Assembly (NCBI RefSeq): GCF_004768545.1
Contig: NZ_CP038635.1
Location: 3,559,501 to 3,623,500 of the forward strand
DNA length: 64,000 nt
DNA from: Cupriavidus oxalaticus
GTDB taxonomy: Bacteria; Pseudomonadota; Gammaproteobacteria; Burkholderiales; Burkholderiaceae
Reading direction: 5' to 3'
Positions 42,184 through 51,992 of the stretch are shown here, one piece after another; the stretch's first letter is position 1; every line of letters begins with the position of its first letter. The position numbers and the translations under genes are program-made. Under the pieces are notes generated by a model. It saw only the letters and a program-made list of their open reading frames with translations. It searched no databases and was not told where the DNA came from.

Positions 42184-44427
42184 TCAGCGCCTGGCAGGCG
42201 CGGACGGCGCCCGCACCGATGCGCCGCGCACCTCGATGCCGATCCGGTCCACGACCTTGCCCGCCGCGTCTAGCAGTTCCACCTGATGGCGGCCCGGCCA
42301 CGGCAGCCACGCCACCTCGGCGCCGCGACCGAGCGGCTTGCCGTCCATGCGCCAGCTGACCGCGCGCGCGGACTGGCCGGCGATGCCTTCGGCCTGGAAC
42401 CAGACGCGCTGCGATGCCGGCGGCATGTCGGGGTCGAGCGCGAACACGGTACCGTTGGCCGGGTTGGCGATCGCCGGCGCGGTGCTGGCCGCCGCCGCGG
42501 GCTTGCCAACGCTGACGCGCGTGATGGCCGTGCCGGCGAGGAACACCTCTTCCCGCGCGGGCTCGAGGCCATCATCGAAATTCAGCGTCACGCGCTGCAC
42601 GCCCGCGGGCATCACCGGCGCGCGGCTGCCTTGCTCGCGGTGCAGCGCTTCCATGACGTCATGCCACACCGGCGCCGCGCCGGACACCCCGGAAACGTCG
42701 CGCATGGCCGCGCCGCTGGCGTTGCCGACCCACACGCCCACGGTATAGCGCTGCGACCAGCCGATGCACCAGTTGTCGCGCATGTCCTTGCTGGTGCCGG
42801 TCTTGACCGCGGTCCAGAAGCGCGTGGTCAGCGGGCTGTCGAGGCCGAAGGTGCGGGCGCGCGCGTGGCGGTCGGCAAGGATATCGCCGATCACGTAACT
42901 CGCGCCCGGCTGCATGACCGCGACGGGCGCAGCAACAGGTGCGCCTTCGCGCAGCCGCGGCGGCGCATAGCGCCCGCCGCTGGCGAGCGCGCGGTAGGCA
43001 TTGGTCAGCGCCAGCAGCGACACGTCGGCGCTGCCCAGCGCCAGGCTGTAGCCGTAGTAGTCTCCCGCCTCGGTCAGCGGCAGGCCCAGCGCCACCAGCC
43101 GCTTGTGGAAGCGGTGCGGCGTCACCATCACCAGCGTGCGCACCGCCGGCACGTTCAGCGATGCCGCCAGCGCCGCGCGCGTGCTGACCCAGCCGGCGTA
43201 GCGGTGGTCGTAGTTCTGCGGCACATACAGTCCGCCGCCCACCGGCAGGTTCACCGGCCGGTCGTCGAGCAGCGATGCCGCGGTCAGGCGCCGTTCCTCC
43301 AGCGCCTGCGCGTACAGGAAGGGCTTGAGCGTCGAGCCGGCCTGCCGCAGCGCGGCGGCGTGGTCGACCTGCGCGGCCGACGACAGCGCGCCGGACGAAC
43401 CCACGTAGGCCAGCACGTCGCCGCTGGCGTTGTCGATCACCACCACCGCGCCATCCTCGACATGGCGCCCGGCCAGCTCGCGCAGGTGCCGGTCGAGGCT
43501 TGTGACCGCCGCGCGCTGCAGGCGTGCGTCGAGCGTGGATGTAATGTGCGCTGGCATGGAGGCGCCGGGCGCCAGCTGCGCGCGCGTGTCGCTGACAAGC
43601 CGGCGTGCGAGATGCGGGGCGAGCTGCTGCACCGTGGCAGGCACCTGCGCCGCGGCATTACGCTGCGCCACCGGCCCGGTGCGCAGCAGCGCCAGTTGCG
43701 CGAAGCCTTCCAGTCCTTCGCATTGGCGCGGCAGCCGCATTTCGCGCAGGATGCCGCAGGCCCGGCGCGCCACCTGCACGGCCGGCGCGTTGGGCGCGCG
43801 CACCAGCGCCACCGCCAGCGCCGATTCGCGCGCATCGAGCCCTTGCGGGTACTTGCCGAACAGCACCTGCGACATCGCCGACAGCCCGACCAGTTCGCCA
43901 CGGAACGGCACCAGGTTCAGGTACGCCTCGAGGATCTGGTCCTTGCTCCAGCTGCGTTCCAGCGCCGCCGCCCCCGCCGCCTGACCAACTTTCTGCGTGA
44001 GACTGCGCCCCTGCGCCGCCGCGCCGGACCGGCGCAGGTCGTCGTCAAGCAGTCCGGCCAGCTGCATGGTCAGCGTCGAGGCGCCGCGCGTGCGCGTGTT
44101 CCACAGGTTGGCCCACGCCGCCGCGGCCACGCCTTGCCAGTCGACGCCGCTATGCGCGTAGAAGCGCCGGTCTTCCGACAGCACGATGGCCGTGCGCAAT
44201 GCCGGCGAAGTCTGCGCCAGCGTGACCCAGTCGCCGCGGCGCGCGCGGAAGTCGTCGCGTACCCGGCCGACCACATCGCCGTGGCGGTCCAGCACGACCA
44301 CGTCGGCGCTGCGCCAGTCGTCGCGCACCTGCGCGAAGGCCGGCAACGCGGCAGCATGGCCGCTCCACAGCAGCGGCAGCAGTGGCAGCAGCGCCAGCCA
44401 GGTCAGTCGCGCGCCGCGTCGCTTCAT
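42184..44427 (-). CDS. pbpC: Penicillin-binding protein 1C
   Basis: 747 aa bifunctional peptidoglycan synthase. A membrane anchor is at residues 8-28. The glycosyltransferase domain has Glu85 in LSEDRRFYAHSGVDW and RGASTLTMQLA. The transpeptidase domain has Ser365 in GSTLKPF, SLN in AASLNVPAV, and KTGTS. The BiPBP_C-type domain forms the last 90 residues. It is third in an operon with the alpha-2-macroglobulin gene and overlaps the YhhN-like gene by four bases. Confidence 0.96.
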   Translation of the reverse strand: MKRRGARLTWLALLPLLPLLWSGHAAALPAFAQVRDDWRSADVVVLDRHGDVVGRVRDDFRARRGDWVTLAQTSPALRTAIVLSEDRRFYAHSGVDWQGVAAAAWANLWNTRTRGASTLTMQLAGLLDDDLRRSGAAAQGRSLTQKVGQAAGAAALERSWSKDQILEAYLNLVPFRGELVGLSAMSQVLFGKYPQGLDARESALAVALVRAPNAPAVQVARRACGILREMRLPRQCEGLEGFAQLALLRTGPVAQRNAAAQVPATVQQLAPHLARRLVSDTRAQLAPGASMPAHITSTLDARLQRAAVTSLDRHLRELAGRHVEDGAVVVIDNASGDVLAYVGSSGALSSAAQVDHAAALRQAGSTLKPFLYAQALEERRLTAASLLDDRPVNLPVGGGLYVPQNYDHRYAGWVSTRAALAASLNVPAVRTLVMVTPHRFHKRLVALGLPLTEAGDYYGYSLALGSADVSLLALTNAYRALASGGRYAPPRLREGAPVAAPVAVMQPGASYVIGDILADRHARARTFGLDSPLTTRFWTAVKTGTSKDMRDNWCIGWSQRYTVGVWVGNASGAAMRDVSGVSGAAPVWHDVMEALHREQGSRAPVMPAGVQRVTLNFDDGLEPAREEVFLAGTAITRVSVGKPAAAASTAPAIANPANGTVFALDPDMPPASQRVWFQAEGIAGQSARAVSWRMDGKPLGRGAEVAWLPWPGRHQVELLDAAGKVVDRIGIEVRGASVRAPSAPARR

Positions 44428-45128
44428 GCCTCAGGCCGTCCCGACACGATGCCCGCCACCAGCAGTACCTGTGCCGCGGCATAGGTCCACCAGATGCCCA
44501 GCGCGAAGGTCTCGAACGGCACCAGGAAACGCGCGATGCCGATCATCATGTCCGACGCGGCAAAGCACAGCGCGCCCAGCGCCGCCAGCGGCGTCGGCAG
44601 CCGCGCCACCAGCGCGCTGCACGCCATCGCCGCAAGCACCCCTACGTACACCGACACCGGCACCGTCAGCGTGCCGAGATTGGGCCAGAAGCGTCCCAGC
44701 ATGGTCCCGGCCACGCCGAGCATGGCGCCGCATGCGATCAGCCGGTGCGGGCGCAGGTCGCCGGCCAGTGGCACCAGCAGCCGCAGGTAGGCGAGGTGCG
44801 CAAGCAGGAAGGCACCCAGCCCGCCCACGAACGAAAACGACAGCGCGGGCACCGCCAGCAGGAAATCGCCGACGGCCGAGCACACCAGCGCCGTCACCAG
44901 CCAGCGCCGTTCCGGCAGCGGCCGGTGGAACCACGCGGCCCGCGCCAGCAGCAGCGCCATCGCGGTCTTCCACAACGGCTGCATGGCGATCTGCCCGGTC
45001 AATGGCGCGCCTTCGGGCAGCTCCATCGACACCTGCACCAGCAAGGCGCCATAGAGCACTCCCGCCAGCGCGCCCGCGACCCACCACTCGCGCACCCGCG
45101 CCGGCATCCTCAGCGCGATCCAGCTCAT
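44424..45128 (-). CDS. YhhN family (lysoplasmalogenase-like) membrane protein
   Basis: 234 aa with about eight hydrophobic helices. Family motifs are VCSAVGDFLLAVP and CFAASDMMIGIARFLVP, each with the conserved Asp, the proposed catalytic pair of the TMEM86/YhhN lysoplasmalogenases. The natural substrate in a bacterium that is not known to make plasmalogens is unclear. Both ends overlap neighbours by four bases (ATGA), so it is translationally coupled with the alpha-2-macroglobulin and PBP1C genes. Confidence 0.9.
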   Translation of the reverse strand: MSWIALRMPARVREWWVAGALAGVLYGALLVQVSMELPEGAPLTGQIAMQPLWKTAMALLLARAAWFHRPLPERRWLVTALVCSAVGDFLLAVPALSFSFVGGLGAFLLAHLAYLRLLVPLAGDLRPHRLIACGAMLGVAGTMLGRFWPNLGTLTVPVSVYVGVLAAMACSALVARLPTPLAALGALCFAASDMMIGIARFLVPFETFALGIWWTYAAAQVLLVAGIVSGRPEA

Positions 45129-48100
45129 GGACGTGCCCCGACCACCAGCCGCGCGTTCGGCGCCACGCCAAAGACATCGGGCGCGTACATCGCTTCGACG
45201 CGCGACGGCGGCAGCGAGAACTCGCCGGCGTTATTCAGGCGCACCGTGTACTCGACCGACACCGTGCCCTTGGGCAGGTAGCCGAAGTACTCGCGATACG
45301 CCTGCGGCGTGCGTTCGGTATAGGCCGGCCAGGCCACGCCCTGGCGCCGCTCGCCGCGCGTGGCGATCTGCGAATCGCGGCCCAGGCCGCTGCCGAGGAT
45401 GGTGGCGCCGGCGGGCACCGGGTCGCTGACCACCACCCAGGTCATGTCGGCCTGCGCATCGATCTCGAGCTTGACGCGGTACACGTCGCCGCGCGACCAC
45501 TTGCCCGACACCGCCTGCTCCTGCGGCGTCACGGTGCGCTTGATGCGGTAGCCCGCGGCCAGCGGCGCCGTGACCGGCACCGCGGCCAGCGCCTGTACCG
45601 TCGCCCACGGATGGCCCGCGCCGGCCTGCTCCACCTGCAGCGTGCCGCCGTCCGCGCCTGCCGGCCACGGCAGGTCGACACTGCCTTGCGCCACGCCGTC
45701 GTTGCGCTGCGCGCGCGCCCAGTCGAAGCTGCGCGTGGCATCGGCGGCGTTGCTCACCGAGACGCGCGTGCTGCCCGCCACCGGCGTCTTCTCGAACACC
45801 TGCGCAAAGCGCGTCACCGCCAGCATGCCCCACGCATTGGCGGTGGTGGTGCCCCAGGCGCCGCGCACCTGGCGGCCGATCAGGCCGGTGGCCAGCTGCG
45901 GCGCGTCTTCCTTCCAGCCCGGCAGTTCGGCGGCCAGCGTCAGCAGCCGCGCGGCGTTGGCGTCGCCGCCGGCCATCATCCACCACCAGTTGTCGTTGCG
46001 CTCGGTGGAGAACGCCAGCCGCGTGCCTTGCACCGTCAGGCGCGAGCGCAGCAGTTGCTGCGCCTCGGCCAGCCGCTGCTCGCGCTGCGGGATATCGGCC
46101 ATGCGCGTCAGCAGCAGCGTCCAGTCGAGCAGCGCCGAGGTCGGCCACTGCGCCGGCAGGATCTGGATCGCATCCAGCATGCGCGCCTGCGCGTGGCCGG
46201 TACGCGACAGCGCTTCGAGCGCGGCCAGCTTGCGCACCTCCAGGTATTGCGTGCCGCCCACCGGCGACCAGCCGTCGCGGCGGATACGGCCTTCGACGAA
46301 GTCGGCCAGTCCGCGCTCCATCTGCGCGCGCTGCGCGTCGGGAATGCGCAGCGCCAGGCCTGCGCGCGCGGCTTCGTCGGTCACAGCCAGCAGGTAGGCG
46401 GTCAGCACCTCGCTGCCGTAGTCGCTGTCCGAAGCCAGCGGGAAATACGAAGCCAGCCCGTTGGCGTCGAGGTACGACGGCAACTGCGTCATCAGCGCTT
46501 CCCACGCGGCCTTGTCGTTCAGGCCGATCGCCTTCGACGCACGCTGCTCCAGGCAAGTGAACGGATAGTGGCGGAACCATTCGCGCACGCCCGGCATGCC
46601 GCCCGCCAGCGACGACTGGAAGTTCACCTGCAGCCCGCCGCGCACCTTGCCGGCGGGATCCGCCAGCGCTCCCGGCGGCGCCTTGACCGGCACCGACAGC
46701 GACGGCGACACCTGCGCCAGCGTTGCCTGCTGCACCGTCACCGGCACCGCGGGGACGATCTGCTGCGAGACCTTGATGCGGTCGCCGGCATTGCCGCCGC
46801 CCTGCTCGCTCGCCTGCACTTCCCACATCACGGTGCCGCTGCGCGCATACGCCAGCAGCGTGGGCGCGGTCACGTCCCAGCCGATCTCGCGCGCTTCACC
46901 CGCGGGAATCTGCACGGTCTGCGCCGGCAGCGTGCCGTCGTTGCCGAGCAGCGTGGCGCGCGCGCTCGCCTGCACCGTCATCGCGCGCTTCGTGGTATTG
47001 CGCAGCGTGAACATGGCGCGGTAGCGATCGTCCTCGCGCACCAGCAGCGGCAGGCCCGAGATCACCTGCAAATCCTGCGTGGCGGCGATGGTGGCGCTGC
47101 CGGTACCGAAGCGGCCCACGCCCAGGTCGGCCACGGCGACGATGCGGAAGCTGGTCAGCGAATCGTTGAGCGGCACTTCCAGGCTGGCGCGGCCTTCGGC
47201 ATCGAGCTGCACGCGCGGGTTCCACAGCAGCAGCGTGTCGAACAGCTCGCGCGTCGGGCTCTTGCCGCCGCCACCGCCGGCGGGCACGGCCTTGCGCCCG
47301 TAGTGCCGGCGGCCGATGATTTCCATCTGCGCGGTCGACGTTTCCACGCCATAGCCGCGCCGCTGCAGCATGGCGTCAAGCAGGTCCCAGCTGGTGTTAG
47401 GCATCAGCTCCAGCAGCGCCTGGTCGACCGCGGCCAGCGCGACTTCGCCATTGGCGGCGGGCTTGCCGTCGGGCAGCCTGACCTGGATTGCCACGCGCGC
47501 CTTGCCGCGCACCGGATAGGTGGCCTTGTCGGGCGTCACCGTGACATCGAGCCGGTGTCCGGCATTGCCCACCCTGATCTCGGCCAGCCCCAGCCGGAAG
47601 GCCGGCTTGGACAGGTCGACCAGTGCCGTCGGCGCGGCATATTCGCGGCCTTCGCTGCGGAACGCGCGCCACCACTCGCCGGGCTGGCGCCAGCCCCAGG
47701 TAAAGAACGAATACCACGGCACTTCATGCAGGCGCCCGCGCAGCGCCAGCACCGAGACGTAGACATTGGGGCCCCACTCCGGCCTGACCTGCACGCGCAC
47801 CGTGGGATCGCTGCCATGCAGCTCGACCACCTGGGTCTGGTAGACGCCCTCGCGCTCCACCGCCACCAGCGCGGTGGCGTGCCGGAACGGCATGCGCACC
47901 TGGAACACCGCGGTGTCTCCCGGGGCGTAGGACTTCTTCTCCGGCAGCAGGTCGATGCGATCGTGGTTCTCGCCGCCGAACCACAGTTCACCCTGGCGCG
48001 TGACCCAGACCGTCGAAGCGGCCTGCGCGGTGCGTCCCTCCTTGTCGCGCGCGCTTGCCACCAGTTCGACCTGGCCGGCCTGCTCCAGCGCCACCTCGCA

Positions 48101-51100
48101 GCGCGCGCGGCCCTGCGCATCGGTGCGGGTCTCGCACACGGTGCCGAGGTCGCGCGTCTCGGTGCGGTTGTCATAGCGGTAGAAACCGCCGACCACGCGC
48201 TTGCGCGCCGAGGTGGTGAGGCGAGCGCGCGCATTGAGCTTGACCGGGGCATCAGCCACCGGCTTGCCGTTCAGGTCCAGCACCACGCCATGCACCGCCA
48301 GCTTCTGCTTCACCGAGACCCAGCCTTCGGACCGGATGCCGACCACCACGCCAGCTGGCCACAGCGGCACGGTCTGGCGCAGCGTCTGGATCTCGCCGTT
48401 GGGGTCGGCAAAGCCCGCTTCGAGCACCAGGTCGCGCGGCGCGTCGGTCTTGGGCAGCTTGCGCAGCGTGACAGAGCCGTTGCCGTTCTTGTCCAGCGTC
48501 AGCGGCAGCTTGTCCGCCACCAGCTTCTGGCCGTCGTCGGGCTGGTCGGCGTCATCCATTTCCTCGTCGCCGCTGGCGCTTTCGCGCTGCGGTCGCGGCG
48601 GGTTGAACGAGAACTCGTCATAGCCGGGGAAGCTGACGCTCTTGTCGCGCAGCAGCGCCGATACGCGCACCGGCAAGCCGGCCGCGCCGCCGCCCGACAG
48701 GTAGTGGATTTCCACGCCGACCGGCAGCTCGGCCGGCGCGATCGCGGCGCCGGCCTTGCCGGCCAGCTGCAGCGTGCCGGCGAGAACCGGCAGCCGGAAC
48801 GCTTCGACGCGGAAGCTGCCGCTGGGATAGGTACGCGAGCCTTCGTCGCGGCCATTCGCGCGCCCGCCCTGCTGCGTCTGCTCCTGCGTTTCCAGCTCGA
48901 CGGTATAGACGCCGAGCTTGGCCGCGGGCGGCACCTGGAACGTGCTTTCCGCGCTGCGCCCGCCAGTCGCGGTCTGGCGCCACTGCAGCGGCAGCTCGTA
49001 GGTCTGGCCGCTGCCGTCGTGGCGGATCACCACGCGCGTCGGCAGCGGGCGGCTGGCCGGCGGCAAGGCAAAGCCCTGCGCGGTCTCGGCGCGGATCAGG
49101 TGCTTCATCGACACGGTCTCGCCGGCGCGCAGCAGGGTACGGTCGAAGATGGTATGCGCGCGCACCGTCGGCGCGGTGCTGGTGTCGGTGGGCACGTTGA
49201 AGCGCCAGGTCTCGATGCCGCGGTTCCAGTCCGACATCACGAAGGCCATGTCGGCCTTGCCGCGCGCCTGCGGATGTCCGGCGGCGATGCGCGCCGACAC
49301 GAAATAGCCCGACAGCCCGTTCTGGTCGCAATTCGATTCCGGCACGGCGTCCAGCCGGGCAAAGCGCACCACGCCGCTGGCATCGGTGCGGCCCTCGCCC
49401 AGCAGGCGCCCGCTGCAGTCGCGCACCGCGACGGCGGCGTCGGCCACCGGCTTGCCGTCGTCGAGCGCCGTGACCCACGCCAGGCCGCTGCGGCTGCCGT
49501 CGTCCTCGTTGCCCAGACTGCGACCCAGCTTGAAATGCACGCCCAGGTTGGTCACCAGCGCGGCGGTGCGCACGTACATCGGCGCGCGCTTGCCGAGCAG
49601 CGCCTCGCCCAGCATCGGCGAAGCGATCTCGACCACATGGAAGCCCGGCTCGGGCAGCGGGATGCCGACCACCTCGAACGGCCGCGGGCCGTCGCCCGAT
49701 GGTTTGGGTACGGCCAGCTTCTGCACGCCGGGGGCGCGCTCGAGCAACGACACCGAGCGCGTCTCGATCGACACCGCGTTGCGCAGATTGCTGACGCGGT
49801 ACGGCGAGCGGCCCGCCAGCACCGCGTCGAGCTCGCCGCGCGTATAGTTGGACTCATGCATGCGGCGCACCAGCCCCAGCCATTGCATCACCGCGGCATC
49901 GTCGTCCACGTGCAGCTTCATCACCGTGCCGGCACGCGCCTGGATGCCGCGCACGGCCAGATCGGCCTCGACATTGCGCAGCGTCACCGGCAGCAGCGGC
50001 GGATAGTCGGCGGGCGACTTGCCGCGCGGCAGCTCGCCGAAGCGCTCCACCACGCCGAACGGCGCTGCGGCGAACTTGGCCAGCGGGGGCATGGACGCGG
50101 TGGCGACCTTGAGCGGGAACAGGTCGGCATTGGACAGCGTGCGGCCGCTGTCGTCCTTCAGGTCCTTCGGTATCTCGATGGTGAACTGCGCCTTCTCGGC
50201 GAACGGCGCGGCAAAGGTGAGCGCGCTGACGCTGGCATCCGGCGCCAGATCGGGAGCGAACTGCGGCGCACGCGGGCCGGACGGCGTCTTCAGCACCACC
50301 TTCTCGGCCTGCTTGCGCGGCACCGGGGCCGAGAACGTGACCGACATCGGCCGCAGCGGCGTGCACGGCGATTGCGCGTGCTCGCGCTCGCAGCTGAAGC
50401 TGGCGGCAAAGGGTTCGCGCACGGTGTAGTCGAAGCGGCGCTCGTCGCGCGTGGCCACCCCCGACGGCGTGGCAATGCCCGCGCCCAGCACCAGCTGCAC
50501 GCGCGCCGCGGCCGGCAGCCGCTGCTGGCAGGCGAGCAGGTGCACGGCATCGGGCGCCGGCTTGGCCAGTTTGGTCCAGTGGATCGCCTCGAGCAGCTCA
50601 TCGCGTTCCTTGCCGGCGAGCAACCGCACCGGGATGCGCTCGCCCAGCCCCTGCGCCTGGCACCAGGCGTGCTCGCGCACCGACGCCGGCGTGGCCGGGC
50701 CGTTGAAGCGCAGCGCGAAGACCTGGTCTTCCTCGATCTCGCCGCCGGACGGCCGGCTGGCGATCACGGTCGGGCCGCCGGTCTCGAAGCGGTATTCCGG
50801 CTTGCCGGCATAGGCGGTGCCGGCAACGCTCTTGAGCCCGGTGCGCATGCGCACGCTGCAGCGCACCCCGGGCGGCAGGTCGCTGGCGAAGTCATAGACC
50901 CAGTTCCTGGCATCCACCCAGCGAGCCTGGCCGCTGGTGCCGGCGCCGGTGCAGGACACCGCGGCGGGCGCGGCGGCCTGCACGTCGCCCATCGGCACCA
51001 TGGCCTCGTCGAAGCGGATCGCCACCTGCCTGACCTGCCCCACCGTGCCTTCGGGCGAAAAGCGGGTGACCTGGGCGGCATCGGCGGGCTGGACGCCGGC

Positions 51101-51205
51101 GAGCAGCGCGAGCGCGGCGCCCAGCGCCAATGCCGCGGCGCATGACGCGCGCGCTGGCTGCCTGCTGCCAAGGTCCCGACCGGCTCCGGCGACGATTCCC
51201 TTCAT
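45125..51205 (-). CDS. Bacterial alpha-2-macroglobulin
   Basis: 2026 aa. Periplasmic protease trap thought to guard the cell when the envelope is breached. An N-terminal signal sequence (about residues 15-44) is cleaved; no lipobox cysteine follows it, unlike E. coli YfhM. Macroglobulin-like beta domains fill the protein. The thioester motif CLEQ is present (Cys1551 in HYPFTCLEQRASK), followed by the helical thioester domain. The start is at 51205 (MKGIVAGAG). It heads an operon with the YhhN-like and pbpC genes. Confidence 0.95.
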   Translation of the reverse strand: MKGIVAGAGRDLGSRQPARASCAAALALGAALALLAGVQPADAAQVTRFSPEGTVGQVRQVAIRFDEAMVPMGDVQAAAPAAVSCTGAGTSGQARWVDARNWVYDFASDLPPGVRCSVRMRTGLKSVAGTAYAGKPEYRFETGGPTVIASRPSGGEIEEDQVFALRFNGPATPASVREHAWCQAQGLGERIPVRLLAGKERDELLEAIHWTKLAKPAPDAVHLLACQQRLPAAARVQLVLGAGIATPSGVATRDERRFDYTVREPFAASFSCEREHAQSPCTPLRPMSVTFSAPVPRKQAEKVVLKTPSGPRAPQFAPDLAPDASVSALTFAAPFAEKAQFTIEIPKDLKDDSGRTLSNADLFPLKVATASMPPLAKFAAAPFGVVERFGELPRGKSPADYPPLLPVTLRNVEADLAVRGIQARAGTVMKLHVDDDAAVMQWLGLVRRMHESNYTRGELDAVLAGRSPYRVSNLRNAVSIETRSVSLLERAPGVQKLAVPKPSGDGPRPFEVVGIPLPEPGFHVVEIASPMLGEALLGKRAPMYVRTAALVTNLGVHFKLGRSLGNEDDGSRSGLAWVTALDDGKPVADAAVAVRDCSGRLLGEGRTDASGVVRFARLDAVPESNCDQNGLSGYFVSARIAAGHPQARGKADMAFVMSDWNRGIETWRFNVPTDTSTAPTVRAHTIFDRTLLRAGETVSMKHLIRAETAQGFALPPASRPLPTRVVIRHDGSGQTYELPLQWRQTATGGRSAESTFQVPPAAKLGVYTVELETQEQTQQGGRANGRDEGSRTYPSGSFRVEAFRLPVLAGTLQLAGKAGAAIAPAELPVGVEIHYLSGGGAAGLPVRVSALLRDKSVSFPGYDEFSFNPPRPQRESASGDEEMDDADQPDDGQKLVADKLPLTLDKNGNGSVTLRKLPKTDAPRDLVLEAGFADPNGEIQTLRQTVPLWPAGVVVGIRSEGWVSVKQKLAVHGVVLDLNGKPVADAPVKLNARARLTTSARKRVVGGFYRYDNRTETRDLGTVCETRTDAQGRARCEVALEQAGQVELVASARDKEGRTAQAASTVWVTRQGELWFGGENHDRIDLLPEKKSYAPGDTAVFQVRMPFRHATALVAVEREGVYQTQVVELHGSDPTVRVQVRPEWGPNVYVSVLALRGRLHEVPWYSFFTWGWRQPGEWWRAFRSEGREYAAPTALVDLSKPAFRLGLAEIRVGNAGHRLDVTVTPDKATYPVRGKARVAIQVRLPDGKPAANGEVALAAVDQALLELMPNTSWDLLDAMLQRRGYGVETSTAQMEIIGRRHYGRKAVPAGGGGGKSPTRELFDTLLLWNPRVQLDAEGRASLEVPLNDSLTSFRIVAVADLGVGRFGTGSATIAATQDLQVISGLPLLVREDDRYRAMFTLRNTTKRAMTVQASARATLLGNDGTLPAQTVQIPAGEAREIGWDVTAPTLLAYARSGTVMWEVQASEQGGGNAGDRIKVSQQIVPAVPVTVQQATLAQVSPSLSVPVKAPPGALADPAGKVRGGLQVNFQSSLAGGMPGVREWFRHYPFTCLEQRASKAIGLNDKAAWEALMTQLPSYLDANGLASYFPLASDSDYGSEVLTAYLLAVTDEAARAGLALRIPDAQRAQMERGLADFVEGRIRRDGWSPVGGTQYLEVRKLAALEALSRTGHAQARMLDAIQILPAQWPTSALLDWTLLLTRMADIPQREQRLAEAQQLLRSRLTVQGTRLAFSTERNDNWWWMMAGGDANAARLLTLAAELPGWKEDAPQLATGLIGRQVRGAWGTTTANAWGMLAVTRFAQVFEKTPVAGSTRVSVSNAADATRSFDWARAQRNDGVAQGSVDLPWPAGADGGTLQVEQAGAGHPWATVQALAAVPVTAPLAAGYRIKRTVTPQEQAVSGKWSRGDVYRVKLEIDAQADMTWVVVSDPVPAGATILGSGLGRDSQIATRGERRQGVAWPAYTERTPQAYREYFGYLPKGTVSVEYTVRLNNAGEFSLPPSRVEAMYAPDVFGVAPNARLVVGARP

Positions 51206-51337
51206 CCTGCCATCCTCCCTTTTCCGCCACTTCGTGGCACCCGGCGAGGGTGACACGCACGCCACAGGAGTGCAAGACCGGCGCGCAATCCTGCATGGCG
51301 CACCTGGAAAAGATTCAACCCGGACTTAAAAGCCGGC

Positions 51338-51823
51338 TCAGCGCAGGTGCGACAGCGGCAGCGCCCCCTCGCACTTGATCGCGGTGAGCACGATATTGGA
51401 ACGCACGCTCTCCACCCCGGGCACCCGCATCAGCCGCTTCATGGTGAATTCCGCCAGCGTGGGCAGGTCCGGCACGACCACGCGGATCAGGTAATCGGCC
51501 TCGCCCGCTACCGAATAGCACTCCTGCACCTCTTCGAGCAGCAGGATTTCCTCGCGGAAGCGCTCGACGATGGTGTCGCCGTGGTGCGCCAGCTTGACGC
51601 TGATAAAGACCAGCACGCCCAGGCCGAGCGCCTGGGTCGACAGGCTGACGCGGTAGCCGGTGATGACGCCATCGGCTTCCAGCCGCGCCAGGCGGCGCCC
51701 GACCTGGCTGGGCGACAGGTGCACGCGCTCGGCCAGTTGCTGGTGGGTGGAGCGGCCGTCCGCCTGCAGCGCGGCCAGCAGGGCCAGGTCGAACGGGTCA
51801 AGAGAGACGCTTTGGGCAGTCAT
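51338..51823 (-). CDS. Lrp/AsnC family transcriptional regulator
   Basis: 161 aa from MTAQSVSLDPFDLALLAAL (51823). HTH of the AsnC type: LAERVHLSPSQVGRRLARLEADGVI. The C-terminal RAM domain has VQECYSVAGEADYLIRVVVPDL, which binds amino acids. It is divergent from phhA, 170 bases apart. In related bacteria a regulator in this place activates phenylalanine hydroxylase in response to aromatic amino acids, which is inferred here. Confidence 0.94.
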   Translation of the reverse strand: MTAQSVSLDPFDLALLAALQADGRSTHQQLAERVHLSPSQVGRRLARLEADGVITGYRVSLSTQALGLGVLVFISVKLAHHGDTIVERFREEILLLEEVQECYSVAGEADYLIRVVVPDLPTLAEFTMKRLMRVPGVESVRSNIVLTAIKCEGALPLSHLR

Positions 51824-51992
51824 ACACAAATTCCGCATCGAGTCATCGCATGACGCACGTTACATGCACGATCAATTGAAGACAAGCCGATTTTGCGGCG
51901 TATATGCAGCATGCTGTCACTAAACTACGCAGTAAATCCGCATTCCGCGCTGCCGCGCCGCAGCGATCACGCATAACAGGAGACACAAACCT
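51824..51992. promoter_or_regulatory. Control region between the Lrp and phhA genes
   Basis: About 170 AT-richer bases with short dyads, including CAGCATGCTG (51907-51916). It must hold both divergent promoters and the Lrp sites. A good ribosome binding site for phhA (ACAGGAGACACA) lies at its right end. Individual operators cannot be assigned. Confidence 0.5.

Noticed and set aside
44186..51145. Open frame of 2319 codons on the plus strand
   Set aside because: It is antisense to the alpha-2-macroglobulin and neighbouring genes, and its composition (Arg, Ala, His, Gln repeats) is that of a high-GC shadow frame; it has no family features.
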